This document shows positions 19,275-31,769 of a stretch of 31,870 bases of DNA, in pieces. Made by a program: the position numbers and the translations under genes. The number at the start of each line of letters is the position of its first letter. Within the stretch, counting starts at the first letter, position 1. The stretch is from positions 1 through 31,870 of the forward strand of contig LRSR01003814.1 of the NCBI GenBank assembly GCA_001579985.1, in the 5' to 3' direction. This DNA comes from Hypsibius dujardini (lineage: Eukaryota > Tardigrada > Eutardigrada > Parachela > Hypsibiidae). Under the pieces are notes generated by a model, which made no database searches, was not told the DNA's origin, and saw only the letters and a list, made by a program, of their open reading frames with translations.

Positions 19275-20419
19275 CTGCAAGGTAAAAGGAACAGCGATTT
19301 AGTCAATGCAAAGAAATCTTGAGATTTCAACGCAGCTGTGATACAGAAGTGTCTTGTTGAAGAATATCAAGTCGATGCTGAGATCATGACGTAAACCATT
19401 CATTAAGGCACGCTAGTAATCGTTACTCTCTGATACCTATTGTGTTCTTTTCATTACGTGTCACCGTGAAATAATTTCTCAGACCAAGCGCTTTATTAGT
19501 CTGCCACACATTGGTCAGAAATATTTGTTAAAATTGTGGCAATTAATTCAGACAATTTAACATTAACATTTTTTACGTTGACCGAAGAGTAATTTCAACA
19601 TGAAAAGCGAGCGAGCAGTGCCTGTCGGTCTTACGGCGGGAAAGGACCAACGGGTTTGTACCGCAAACTCGATTTATTGAGCGTTACATAAAAAAAATGT
19701 TTCACGGAAATCGTCGACGGTAGGAAAATATTTTGCCACGGTGAAGATGTGGCCGCGCAATTCTTCTTCACAAGCATGTGTGCTTCAATGTGTGCTACCA
19801 AACAATTCGTCAAAGACTCTGAATACACAGCGCGGAGAGACAGAGAGGAGAGAGGCTGCGTATTTTAGTGAAATTGAAATTCGAGCTTGAAGGGTGGTCA
19901 TTCTCGGCCCCATATTTCGAAATAGGGATTTGTCCATCAGAGTCCGCCAACAACGGAGACAGACCGCGAGTCCGAAAATGAGCGGATTAAGAGGGACGTG
20001 CATACTTGTGTCAGAGAGGCGACACGGCAGGCAGGCAGGCAGACGCTCCTCCTGAACTGCAAAAGCTCTTAACCAAATGAAAAATATACCTTCTCGCATT
20101 ACACTTGAAAATTGTTCAAGTCCTTCTCGCTCAAACAGTAGTGCATGCGAGTCAGCGCGGCAGGATGTGCCAACACCCCGTTTCACGGCCTAATCCCCTC
20201 GCGGTCGGCCGACATTATTAATAAAAATTTAAATGCCAATTTTAACTTGAATATATTTATTTTAATCCTCCTGGAACTGACTATTGTGTCCATGTCTGTG
20301 CGAGGGGTGAGTCGAATTTCAGCCTTACTACACGCAAGGGGAGCGCATGTCTGAAACTGACAGGTCCAGAGAATGGGACCACGCTGTTATGTCCGCTCGC
20401 GTTCCGGATGTAAAAGTGT

Positions 20420-20500
20420 TCCTTTCTGCCTGCCTCTCTGCCTCTTTGTCTGCCTTCCCGCCTGCCTGCCTGCCTGCCTGTCTGTCTGCCTGTCTGCTTG

Positions 20501-20580
<80 letters not shown>

Positions 20581-20582
20581 CA
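20420..20582 (+). repeat. CCTG/TCTG array
   Basis: Tetranucleotide array with a CCTG-rich left part and a TCTG-rich right part. Long Cys/Leu or Arg/Gln/Thr open frames across it are artefacts. Confidence 0.9.
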
Positions 20583-21694
20583 CGCGCTTTCACGGATCGT
20601 CAAACTGGTCTGACTGTGAAAGGTCTCGGTCGTCAGACCGTCGGTCATTCCCATTCACACATGTATATGACGGAACGGTGATCGATCAGAGAGCTTTCCG
20701 TCGTCGCTGACCATTGTGATGCAAATGTCGGAAGCGATCTATAAATTTGACCGATTGCGATATAGATTGATGCGATTCGATGGGACGAAGGCAACGGTCA
20801 GTCACAATGAGTTTTGCGAGTCTGTCCGGTGTTTATTGGAGGATGAGAAAGAGCTCAGGCAGCGGACTTTGCGGGGCAGAGAACGACGCCGGCAACAGCT
20901 CTTTATGACTGCATTGATTACGAATATTCTGATGCCTTGATCACTGAGAGAAAATTCACATTTATTTGTTGACCACTCGATCCCTGTCGGTGTTAACTGG
21001 ATGGGTGGAGGGGGCGGGGTCTGTCTTCAGAGCTCGTTCGTTCGATTTGTAGGATGGTTTCTCAGGCGATTGTCCAATTCATCGAACTGGCAAGGGGAAC
21101 GTCGGTACCAGTAAAACCAACAGCCACGACGAAGGACACAGACATCAAAATCGCATTCAGACAGTTAAAATTTGCCTATCTTGATCAGACCTTTCACGAT
21201 GCAGGCAGACACTCTGGGAACCGTCCACACTATCGCGAGTGGTCTGTGTGTTTGCCCGGCATTATGATTAAATTAATCTGGATTAGATGAGGCCTCTAAT
21301 GGGAGGGACACAAAAGGCCTGAAAGCGATATATATATATATATGGACTATATCTCTTCCCAATATAATGACAGGATATCAACGCGAGGGATCTAAACTTG
21401 GAGTAGTTTGAATTTGAACGCGGAGACACATGACACAATCCGGCAAAAGAAAACACCTCGCGGCGCGCCGAGCTTTTGCAGTATCCGGACTCTCGGACAC
21501 GTGAAACAGACTGAAATGATAGATAATATGATCGAGGACACAGCGACTGTTTTCTGTCGTTTTACGTCGGCAAACAAACATCTTCACACTTAATTATAAC
21601 TCGCCTTCGTCTACACACGCACACACCCGCGGTCTAATCAAGGATGGCAGGCAAAGGCATCAACTAAACTCCTTCACACATACACACATACTGC

Positions 21695-21724
21695 AGAGAC
21701 AGACAGACAGACAGACAGACAGAC
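21695..21724 (+). repeat. Short CAGA array
   Basis: About seven perfect GACA units next to CACACA runs. Confidence 0.85.
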
Positions 21725-22252
21725 TACCACACCAATGAAACACAAATTGACCTGTCACGTCGTTGATGATCGAGAGAGAGTCTCACGGAGACGAAGGACC
21801 CAACCTCAAAATGAACGTCGCATCGTGGGTTTCAGTCCTTACGGTACTTGCTTCCTCGCGGTCTTACTACTACTGACCAACAGACACACAGACACACTAC
21901 AGTTCTTTCGGCACCTGAAGTGGCTCCTCTAAATCCACGGCTGTTAATCATGCTGCCCATTAGGGGGAGGGGGTACTTGAGTTCTCGAGAGGTTCGTCTA
22001 CATCGTTTGTAACAGATCTTCTCCCTCCCGCCACTTGAGAAAACTATGCCATGGTGGTTGTGTTGTTCATTGAGAGGCAATGAAAGGCTTAATTGGACGA
22101 TACAAAAAAGTGTCAATTACCGCACCGTAACTAAATTGGTCAATAAAGACCGCCTTCCGCAACGAAATTGAAATCTTACTATCCGCGACCTCAGCGTACT
22201 ACCGTACATTTTAGGTACAGTAACATAACTACCGATATTGTAATTAACACTC

Positions 22253-22327
22253 TGTATGTCTGTCTGTCTATCTGTCTGTCTGTCTTTCTGTTTGTCCGTC
22301 TGCTTGCCTGCCTGTCTGCCAGCCTGT

Positions 22328-22395
<68 letters not shown>

Positions 22396-22400
22396 CTTGT
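22253..22400 (+). repeat. TCTG array
   Basis: Mostly perfect TCTG units over its right half, degenerate on the left. Confidence 0.9.
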
Positions 22401-23164
22401 ACACCCTTGCGAGCTAAACATGTCAGCGTGGTCATTTTAAAAGGAACTGTGATAGATAATCAAACCTTGTCAGAAGCCAAACAGGAAGCCGGTCCATCTG
22501 TCCTTCCAATCCAAATCGCAGCCTCATATACTTTTCTTTCCTCAGATCGATTTCAAAGTTTTGACTCAGTTTTGACAGTGTAGGTTTGCTCTTTCCTTCT
22601 ATATACATACACATATAGTCCTACTCCAAGCACTAGTATAACCGTATAAGCGAAAACGTCCACCAGATGGTCCTCTCAAGCTGCCTATCATTCCTTCCAC
22701 ATACAATCTCTCCATCATCAAGCAAAAGGGTGGTCACCGCCCCGCAAGCGCCAAACGGTGGCGACGGCAATTTTGCAGAAACAACTCACATTTCAAGCCC
22801 GGTCCTTTAAAATTGCGATAAAAATATGGCGTGATTTTAGAGATATAGATCCGCTTCGGGAAATACTTCTCTCATCGCAAGACAGTTAATTAGTGACAGT
22901 TCTTTCGCGATCGAGAGACGCGATCGACTCAAGAAGAGCGGTGATTTATCGGTCATGTCTCATCGTGAGACCTCTTCAAAGCCTTCAGTCACACATTCCG
23001 AGACCTAGAAAATCGGCTCGTTTGGAGGGTGGAACCAAAAATTGATTCTGCATCTGATGGCAGTAAATAAAACCCAATGAAATATTTATTAGGTACCTTT
23101 CTTCTTTTCAATCACCTCGAAGTCTGAAAATTCTACATTCCAAATCGTTTTCTGATGAGAAGCC

Positions 23165-23400
23165 AAAGACATACACATACACACAGACATAGACAAAGAC
23201 TAAGCCATATAGACACAGACATAGACAAAGACTAAGCTATATAGACGCAGACACGAACATAGACAAAGCCATATAGACACAGACATCAAGACACAGACAT
23301 ACAGACACAGGCACACAGACACAAGAACAGATATAGATATAGATACAGACACAGACATGTACGCAGACAGCGAAAATCCTCAAATACAGACATGGACACA
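23165..23400 (+). repeat. AGACA-rich minisatellite
   Basis: A unit with CAGACATAGACAAAGACTAAG and CCATATAGA recurs two to three times (about 23178-23290), followed by CAGACA-type degenerate units. Confidence 0.75.
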
Positions 23401-24224
23401 ACCATTGGCAGAGTCACAGACAAACAAGTCAAGGCACGATTAGAACCGACACGGGCTACTTCGCCATAAATTTTGGAATTTAAAATAGATGTGCATTTGT
23501 CGAATGAATTTGTGAATGCGAAGAGAGTGTGTCAGACGGACGCGCACTCTGTGTCAATTGCCCACCAAGGGGTCTTCGCCGCGGCTCTCTACCGAAAATA
23601 TTCGCGGTCTTCCCAGGTTGAGGCCACAAATGTCAACTTAAAATACCAATCAAACGTCGAACAATAGCGCCACACAACTGCCACCGGAGAACGGTGGAGA
23701 GGGCCACTTAACGGTGCGAAACCGTTGTGTCTTGTCTGTGTGTCTGTCTGTGTGTCTGTGTGTTATGATGTTGGTCTAAGCTAAGCGCGGTCATCCTCAA
23801 ATTTCACATTTTTCCTTCTCTGCGCAGGCCGAGACCACTGTCCGGCCGAGGGTGAGCAAAAATATGTTGTTGTATGGTCGGATCGTTTATGTGCCTGGAA
23901 ATATGTAAGAAATAGGATGCGCTCGATCAGCCGGAACATATGGCTGAGAGACTCGAAGAGATGGTAATGGGATATATGCGCGCTACTTCCATACCGTCTC
24001 AAGGTTAGACCACCCTATTCAGACGATGCCTGTCTTTGTAGTATCCAACTGTCTGGCTGCTGATGAATCCGTTGCATGGCGAGACGTTTTTATGGCGACT
24101 GTCTCATAAATTTAAAGACATAATTGCCTGGTAAACTTCTCACCCTTGTCCGTGTGTGCCGTCTGTTTTGCGTGTGATTTACAGTGGGCTTATGCTAACG
24201 ATATAATATCCGGTTTTCGCCCCG

Positions 24225-24226
<2 letters not shown>

Positions 24227-24280
<54 letters not shown>

Positions 24281-24285
24281 CAGGC
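24227..24285 (+). repeat. CAGA array
   Basis: About 14 nearly perfect GACA units. Confidence 0.9.
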
Positions 24286-24837
24286 AGGAGGCTGTAGACT
24301 TGTTCACGGATTTTGCGTATTATCAGAGTAATTGGATGACATTGCTAGCGATTTATTTTACCGCGCCAAAACAGATAAACAAAATTTACACCACAAATAA
24401 AGTCCGAGGCGGCTCGACAGGGACCGAAAATAGTCTACAAGTGGTCAAAGCGGCTTATTTGCTCGAACGAAGCTAAAGGAAACACACACACAAAGCGCGA
24501 GCGATGCTGTAATCCAATTATACATCCTACAGCAGATTGACCCTCTCTTGGCTGGTCGTCGCGCGCGGCACGACCAGCACAAGCAAAACCGCGCCGAATG
24601 TAAACGGCGGAAACGCTTCAATTCGAACGCACTGCTCCGTGAGTCCGCGCGCGCGAATTTAGCAAAATTTATGCATCACCGTCCACACACACACAAACAC
24701 ACACACCGACACACGCATTATCGAATTTAATTACGCTCTAATAACCCCGCAAAGACCGGGCCTGTGATTTATCGGAAATTTCTCGCAGGACGAAAATCCC
24801 GCTTTTAATAATGGGAAAAACTGACCACGCGGAACCC

Positions 24838-24970
24838 ACGTTACTGTCTCTGTACCCACGTTACTGTCTCTGTACCCACGTTACTGTCTCTGTGTCTCTG
24901 TACCCACGTTACTGTCTCTGTGTCTCTGTACCCATGTTACTGTCTCTGTACCCACGTTACTGTGTCTGTA
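24838..24970 (+). repeat. 20-bp minisatellite (ACGTTACTGTCTCTGTACCC)
   Basis: Six or seven copies of a 20-bp unit, some carrying an extra TGTCTC hexamer that makes them 26 bp. Confidence 0.9.
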
Positions 24971-25435
24971 TGCATATTTATATTCTCCGCTCAGTCTTTC
25001 TTATCTTATCACATACAGCCTGAATTTGGACAAGCTACCGAACCGCTTCTGCGGTGCGACTAAAGATGGCCAAGGCTCCCGTTCGGCCCGTCCAAACGAG
25101 AGATTGGCAAGGTACCAATTTTACATTGCCCATTGCCCCCGTAATCTCTCTTACCATTGAGCCGGCGCGAAGTGAAATGTCTGATCAAGCGCGATTTCTT
25201 GGTCAATCTCTCTCGCCATGTATTACACGGTAGTATATGCACCGATCTATCGGCGAGAGTAGGTCAATGTCGACGCGTTCCTCGGGTCGCCATCGTCGAG
25301 CTTCTCCTCACACATACACACACACAGACACACACACAAAGCGAGAGAGAGAGCTTGCAGCATGTGTGAGTGAGGGTACCCCACCCGTAAAGTATACACA
25401 CACGCTCCTTCACTTCAATTTCAGACACAGTTTCA

Positions 25436-25487
25436 CAGGCAGACAGACAGAGAGAGAGAGACAGGCAGACAGACAGACAGACAGACA
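25436..25487 (+). repeat. CAGA array with GA run
   Basis: CAGA units interrupted by GAGAGAGA; a further CT run lies at 25574-25597. Confidence 0.85.
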
Positions 25488-26038
25488 CAAAGGAGAAACG
25501 CACGGACTCGTGAAGTTTGAGGTCTAGCTTGACAGATCTTTCTCTCTTTATGTTATGATAGGATACGCGTGGGTCTCTCTCTCTCTCTCTCTCTTTCTCG
25601 CGGATAGAGAGAGATCCCCTTAAGACGTTGATGTGCCTGAATAATATAGCGGGCAAAACTAACTGACATATGTTTTATGTTGACGTTTTCGCGTTGTGGT
25701 TGTGCTTGGTGGGGGCGCTGTCTGTCTCGATGTGCCTGACTGCTGGCTGAGTGCGTGCGAAGGAGACCGCAGACTCGCGCTGGCTGGGGTGGTTGTAAAA
25801 GTGTAAATCTATAAGTAAAACACAGTTTTTCCGGCTAATCTGCATAAACTCTGTCACACACAGGGGCGCATGCAGGCACTCGTTCGGGTAAAGCAACACA
25901 AATCGTTATGGTTCACCGCACAAACTAACGGTCCATATTTGGGGAGCGGACGGACAAAGGCCTGACCGCGGTTAAAGAAAATTTTGATTTTGAATAAATA
26001 AAATAATCACTTTTACGGGGAGGACCTGATGCCTGTTT

Positions 26039-26310
26039 CAGACATTCAGACAGCAAATGCAGAGGCAGTCAGGCAAGGACCTATGATTTTTGTGTGTTAG
26101 TCACAGGCAGACAAGGTTTCCGGCAAATATGCTGTATTGCCTGAGTCAGACATTCAGACAACTACTAGGTCAGTTCAGTCAGGCAAGTCTGTTTCCGTTC
26201 CAGACAGACAATTAGCCGGTGTCTTGAAGTCACATCGTCAAGACCTGTCAGTGGGTCAATACAGACACCAGACAGACAGACACTAATTCATATAGTCAGG
26301 CAAGTCATTA
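26039..26310 (+). repeat. Degenerate repeats of about 110 bp with CAGACA and GTCAGGCAAG
   Basis: GTCAGGCAAG recurs near 26068, 26179 and 26297, twice preceded by CAGACATTCAGACA (26039 and 26148). This gives roughly 110-bp spacing. Confidence 0.6.
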
Positions 26311-27054
26311 ACCGTATCAGAAGCACACCCCATCCACCGACGGTGTGTGAATACATTAGCCGTAAGAACTCTTGTGAATAGATAAACCCGCCGGATGTTA
26401 TTAACCTGACAGTAACGACTACCTGCCACACAAATTGTGTGGTCCGTTGTCTCGATGATACGCGAAGAAGCTGACGTCATATTGCTTACAGAGTCGACGG
26501 AACGCAAGGTGAAGGTGAGGACCATTATTGTCTGTGGCGGTCAAGGGTGCCTTCTCTTGCCTCATACCGAGTCATTCATACCTCCCCGGCACTACAAATT
26601 TACTCTCAGTCTCACAATTCACAAATGCCCCGAAAGAATATATTGTTTGATAATTATAGTTTCTGGCTTATTATTGTGAAATATTGGGCATATATATAGT
26701 GAGCTACGAGATCAGCGAAAGAAATGACATTTCACAGTAGAGATACTTCCGTCGCTTGAGCTGCAACGCATCTTCTCTAAGGCATAATAAAGTTTCACTA
26801 CTTCTTAAAATTAGTTTCCGCTGAATTATTTTAAAAGTGTAACTGAAACCTCCTTCAAAATCTTATGCCGTCTTATGCTCGAATACATATTTTTTTGGAA
26901 TGAAATGTTCCTAGTACTGAGTCACTATGGTACTGACATCACAATGCGGTTTAAAAAGCACATGCCTGAAATTGTTATTCCAAGCAGACGGACATTTTCT
27001 CAGCGCGCGGCGATCGCCATTTCTGAATCTAAATACCAAATCCAGTGAGAGAAA

Positions 27055-27110
27055 GTATACAGACAGACAGGCTGACAAACAGACAGGCAAGCAGACAGGC
27101 AGGCAGACAA

Positions 27111-27173
<63 letters not shown>

Positions 27174-27304
27174 GGCAGGCAGGCAGACAGACATACAGAC
27201 AGACAGACAGACAGACAGACATACAGACAGACATACAGATAGACAAAAAAACAGACAGACAGACAGACAAACCGACAGACCGACAGGCAGACAGACAGCG
27301 AAAG
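27055..27304 (+). repeat. Long CAGA array
   Basis: About 60 CAGA/CAGG/CAAA-type tetramers, the longest array of the window. Confidence 0.95.
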
Positions 27305-27605
27305 ATAGAATGACACGGTCAGCCGTTGTGGAAAATATGAATATTATTGCTGCCGCAAAGAGACGATTGGGGGAGTCTACTGAGAGAGTAATGGTCATCG
27401 TGTTTGCCCAGGCGACAGACGGGCAGGGAAGAATAAAGAGCAGGATGGACGGCATAAGATTTGAAGGAGGGTTTCGCATCACTACCAAGTTCCCCCCTGT
27501 TCACAATGGCCCCATTCTTCCACATGAACAAATCCGCGTGTACATTACACATATTTTCCATTTTTCGCTCGCTGTCTTGCACACACACACAGACACCGAC
27601 TGAGT

Positions 27606-27658
27606 CAGTCAGTCAGACAGACAAACACAGACAGACAGACAGAAAGACAGAAAGACGG
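27606..27658 (+). repeat. CAGT/CAGA array
   Basis: GTCA units pass into GACA and then AGAAAGACAG units. Confidence 0.85.
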
Positions 27659-28095
27659 AAAATCTCTAAAAGAGACATCACATTTCTTAAGAGATCTAAG
27701 CGTAACACGAAACTCTTTCTGCTCAGATACACAGACATACAAATTCTCTTCTCTCTCTCCCTGTCTGTAGCATTCAAAAAGCGGCAAAGAGAAACGAGTG
27801 GGCGCAAAAGAAGAAAAGGACTTGACGATCCTCCATCCGGTTTTCACTTTGTGAACTGTGAATTGTGATCAATCGGAAAAATAACAGGGCAAAATGTTTT
27901 CTTATTTTACCCGAAAACACTAATCGCACCCACACACTGTTATTATCGCTGATACTTTAGTTTGGGAACAGCTCGAGATGACCATTTGAGGGGTGGGACC
28001 GTCACGTACTGGAATGACATGAGCAAACACACAGGTCCCAGGCAGCTATTTTCCATATCCTGAGCAAACATCATGCAGACAACACAATATTTCAC

Positions 28096-28190
28096 ACAGA
28101 CAGTCAGTCAGTGAGACAAACAGACAGACAGACAGTCAGACAGACAGACAGACAGACAGACAGTCAGTCGGTCGGTCGGTCGGTCGGTCC
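28096..28190 (+). repeat. CAGA array ending in a GTCG run
   Basis: CAGA units pass into CAGT and then six GTCG units (28166-28188), a stepwise change of the tetramer. Confidence 0.9.
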
Positions 28191-28954
28191 GCTGACTTTT
28201 CATTCCATTTCCTGGAGGCCTTTATATAGTTAAAGTAATAAAATACAGACAAAAAGAATCATATACAGACAAGCACGCCGATGTGCCTTAAAAATGGGGT
28301 CAAGAACGGAGAATGGCACCCGGACTGACTAAGGCGTGCGTGAGCTCAAAATTTTTCAAGAGGCAAATGACCACCCCAATTGACTGTCTCCATTGAAGAA
28401 GGCAGAGAGACCCCCTATCAATTAGGGCCATGGTGTGAGGGGAGTCGTCGTCACTCACTCCGACGGAATAAAGAGGACCGAGTAATTGCCTCTCCTCTTT
28501 TATACCTTTTTATACAATAAAATTTGCCATCCTATCTCTTTTGTTTGTTTCTCGCACATTTATTATTCGATCGGGACAATAGGCAAACCTCACAGACACA
28601 CACGGAACGCTGATCTTTTTGGTGCGGAGGTCAGCCGAGGCCGCGCGGTGAATTATGGACAGGCGGCGGCTCGTCGGTGCACTGACCAGCGGAGAGCTTG
28701 GAGAGATTAGCCGCCGCGGTGAGGTGACTCGGAAAGATTTGTCTATATTGCTTTATGGCCAACAAACAAAGGGATGTTAATTTATTCCACGCGCATGCTC
28801 CAGCTGACTGATTTTTGCTAATCAAATATGATCGGACGACTGATGGAATAAATTTACTAATCAATTAAACTGGTACCTGGGAAATATGCGGATGTAGAAC
28901 TAATAAAAGTATTAATTCATCGGCACTAGGACTTGTCAAACTGTTCATGTCCTT

Positions 28955-29205
28955 CTGTCAGTCAGTCTGTGGGTCTGTCTATCTGTCTGTCTGTCTGCCA
29001 ACCTGTCTCCCTGTCTTTCTGCCTGTCGGCCTGTCTGTCTGTCTGCCTGTCTGTCTGTCGGTGTGTCGGTGTGTGTGTCTGTGTGTCTGTGTGTCTGTGT
29101 GTCTGTGTGTCTGTGTGTCTGTGTGTCTGTGTGTCTGTGTGTCTGTGTGTCTGCTTGTCTGTCTGTCTGGTTGTCTGTCTGTCTGTTTGCCCGCCTGCCT
29201 GCCAG
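28955..29205 (+). repeat. TCTG/TGTG array
   Basis: TCTG units flank a GTGTGTCT octamer block at about 29060-29150. Confidence 0.9.
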
Positions 29206-29567
29206 TGCCAAGCTTATTTGCCTGTGCTGAAAGTTTCAGGATACACTACTGACCCACTCAACTTAGAGGCGTGAAAAAGGGACATGATTGAGAAGCACCA
29301 AGGCGGAATCATGCGAAAACGTGACCGGAAAGCGTGTGTGTGTGCGCACATCCCATCTCGTCTGCATGTCAAAGTTTTCGACGTGGATGAGGAAATTGAC
29401 CTGGAAATGGATGACATTTCCTCAGGACAACGCCGGAGCGACCTCCCTCCCCTCGCTCCCATCGTTTCGTGCTGAGGATCGCAGCGCTTTCCTGGAGAGT
29501 CGGCATTGTCTCCGAGGTGATAAGTCCATTGGGAATACACACACACACACATACAATGGTCACTCAC

Positions 29568-29604
29568 GCAGACACACACACACAACGTTTCTGTCCGGAG
29601 ACAT
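29568..29604 (-). CDS. Candidate signal-peptide exon of the Kirrel-like gene
   Basis: On the minus strand ATG at 29604 opens 12 codons (MSPDRNVVCVCL) plus one base, followed by a GTGAGT donor at 29567. That leftover base is exactly what the 19274 exon needs: the join reads [14 protein letters not shown], a plausible short signal peptide, and precedes Ig1 directly. The intron would be 10,293 bp. Against it: the hydrophobic codons come from a GT dinucleotide run, and a phase match occurs by chance one time in three. A different upstream exon, even outside the window, is possible. Confidence 0.3.
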
Positions 29605-30287
29605 AGGCAGGCAGACAGTGTGCGACCCATCAATGACAGTTGCCACTTTTCCGCTCTAGAACCGCTTTAGATCCTCATCCTGAATCTTGCCGTGCCACGG
29701 CGCCTGGCCTGGGACGCCCCCTAATTATCTGTTGTGATGAAGCGTGGAATTAAAACTCGTGTGTGTCTGTCTGCCTGTCTGCCTGAATCGAAGGGGGTGT
29801 GTGTCCGTCCGACTGAACTGGAAATTAATTGCCCGCCCAAAACGGGAAAAACTGATGATACGTATAGTCGAGGAGGCGAGCGAGTGTGTCCTGCAATTGG
29901 AATTGAAATCGAAATGGAGCGTCCCATCCCATCGAGTTTCAAACATCCGCTGAAAACCCCGGGACACTCCGCCATCTTTCTCCAAATGCGTAAAGTGGAG
30001 CGAAGAGGCGAATGAGGAAGGGGAAGAAGAGCCCAGCAGGACTTGACGTATCCGTCATCATCATCATCCTCATCCTCATCCTCGGCTATATGGATCGTTG
30101 ACTGGACACATACCCCACGTGATGGTCGATTTTTCAAGAGTTTTCTATGTGTGTGTATGCAGTTTCAGGCACCATGCCGAGACACACGTCGCGGTGCATC
30201 ATATTTCAATAACTCATCAGTGCATCAGCTCAAACTGGAAACTAGGTCCATTTTTGTATAAACTAGACACACGTATATACCCCCCTC

Positions 30288-30328
<41 letters not shown>

Positions 30329-30455
30329 GCAGGCAGGCAGACAGACAGGCAGGCAGGCAGGCAGAGAGACAGAGGAACAGACAGAGAGACAGAAAGACAG
30401 AGAGACAGAGAGACAGACAGGCAGGCAGGCAGGCAGAGAGACAGACAAACAGACA
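30288..30455 (+). repeat. CAGA/CAGG/GAGA array
   Basis: CAGA block, CAGG blocks and a GAGACAGA block alternate. Confidence 0.9.
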
Positions 30456-31154
30456 AGAGAGTGAGAATGGGATCCAATTTTTCCCATCATCCCTCATCAC
30501 TGTGAGACGTAGCGAGTTATGATTATTTTCCCACTCACACACAGGGAATTAATTTTTGGAACTGTAAGAGAAGAGCGGGAAAAGGGGATGATGATTATTA
30601 TATTACAAAGTATGGATTTCCTGTCGTTTTTCGCGTGTGCCAAAAACGGGAGCAAGATGAGAGAAATGAGCTTTTTATTAAAATGGATTTATGGCGCAGG
30701 GAGCGAGCAACGTTGAAAGATTAACAAGCGCATTCGGAGATGGAGGAGAGGGAGAGTTCATGATGTATGAAATTTTAAGTATGATCTAACCGACAACAGA
30801 AGGAGTTTTTATTTATTCATCAAAAACAAGAGCGCGGGGGATGATCGAGCGAGTGAGAGCACAGTGTCAGACAGAGATGATGAGGGGAAAAAATCAGGTC
30901 AATGTAAAACGCAAAAGAATGACTGCATACATATGTTCTTTTCATCCGAGCGAGCAATTTCGCCAGGGCCCTCAGATATGTGCTGCGCGCGACAATTTTC
31001 CGATTGAAAACCAATGGGGAATATGTCGTGTGTCTGTATACGAATGAGCCTTTTCCGATATATGTATACTTGATGGATCGAGTGATTGGGAGAGAGCCGG
31101 TATTGTTTTGACCTCTTACAATCAGTGCAGGAAGGAGAAAATTGTGTTCCTGTC

Positions 31155-31205
31155 CTGTCTGTCTGTCTGTCTGTCTGTGTCTGTCTGTGTCTGTTTGTCT
31201 GTCTT
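31155..31205 (+). repeat. TCTG array
   Basis: About 12 TCTG/TGTC units. Confidence 0.9.
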
Positions 31206-31769
31206 GCGGAAATGTGCAATTAAGGACGCTCCCTGAAGTTGTTACGTATCGGGCACAGTTTGACCGCTCGGAGCTGGGGGAGATGAGAGAGGGAGGTCGA
31301 TCGCCCCATCTGGACGTCTCGGGTGTGCGGACTAATGAAGAAGCCTCCTCTGGACAACACACACACACACACACATCCAGGATGCGATACTGCCCCTCTC
31401 CGGCTCCTGGGGTCCGTCAGGATGTCTTTCCATCTAATCTATCTGTACAGCCGTATCGCAGACACGGACAAATCCCTTCCTCCTACCCCATGCCAAGGCT
31501 AATATCCCCGGACTTTTGAGCAGTTTGTTCCAAACAATTAGCTCGATCCCATCCATTACACGCGGACTAATAGCCCAGCACGACACTATGTGCAGCGGCC
31601 AATGTCCATAGCCGTAATAGCACTTTTAACGCGATCACTCTACTGTATAGCATTTATTAATAATGTATTAGTGCTTGTTCAGGGCACACACACAGACGCG
31701 GTCGGGTCCGGTCGTAAACAAATAAAACTAAACTGAGCGCGTTAAATCCATTTTTAAAATCGCACGAAA

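Larger units (their letters stand above)
19275..29567 (-). other. Gene-free repeat-rich stretch, possible first intron of the adhesion gene
   Basis: I see no supportable exon here. Contents are CAGA/TCTG arrays, a 20-bp minisatellite at 24838-24970, AGACA-type repeats at 23165-23400, degenerate repeats of about 110 bp at 26039-26310, GA/CT and CA/GT runs, and unique sequence between them. Short open frames have no family resemblance and mostly fall in repeats. If the exon at 29568-29604 is real, all of this is transcribed as intron 1. Confidence 0.4.

Noticed and set aside
20716-20940. 74-codon plus-strand frame, Arg/Glu-rich
   Set aside because: No family resemblance, splice partners or promoter; lies between simple repeats in a possible intron.
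21811-21870. Plus-strand signal-peptide-like start (MNVASWVSVLTVLASS)
   Set aside because: Stops soon after and no downstream plus-strand exon with matching phase was seen.
20281-31519. Many Cys/Val/Leu-rich or Gln/Thr/Asp/Arg-rich frames
   Set aside because: All lie across CAGA/TCTG arrays; a 4-bp period free of stops opens every frame.
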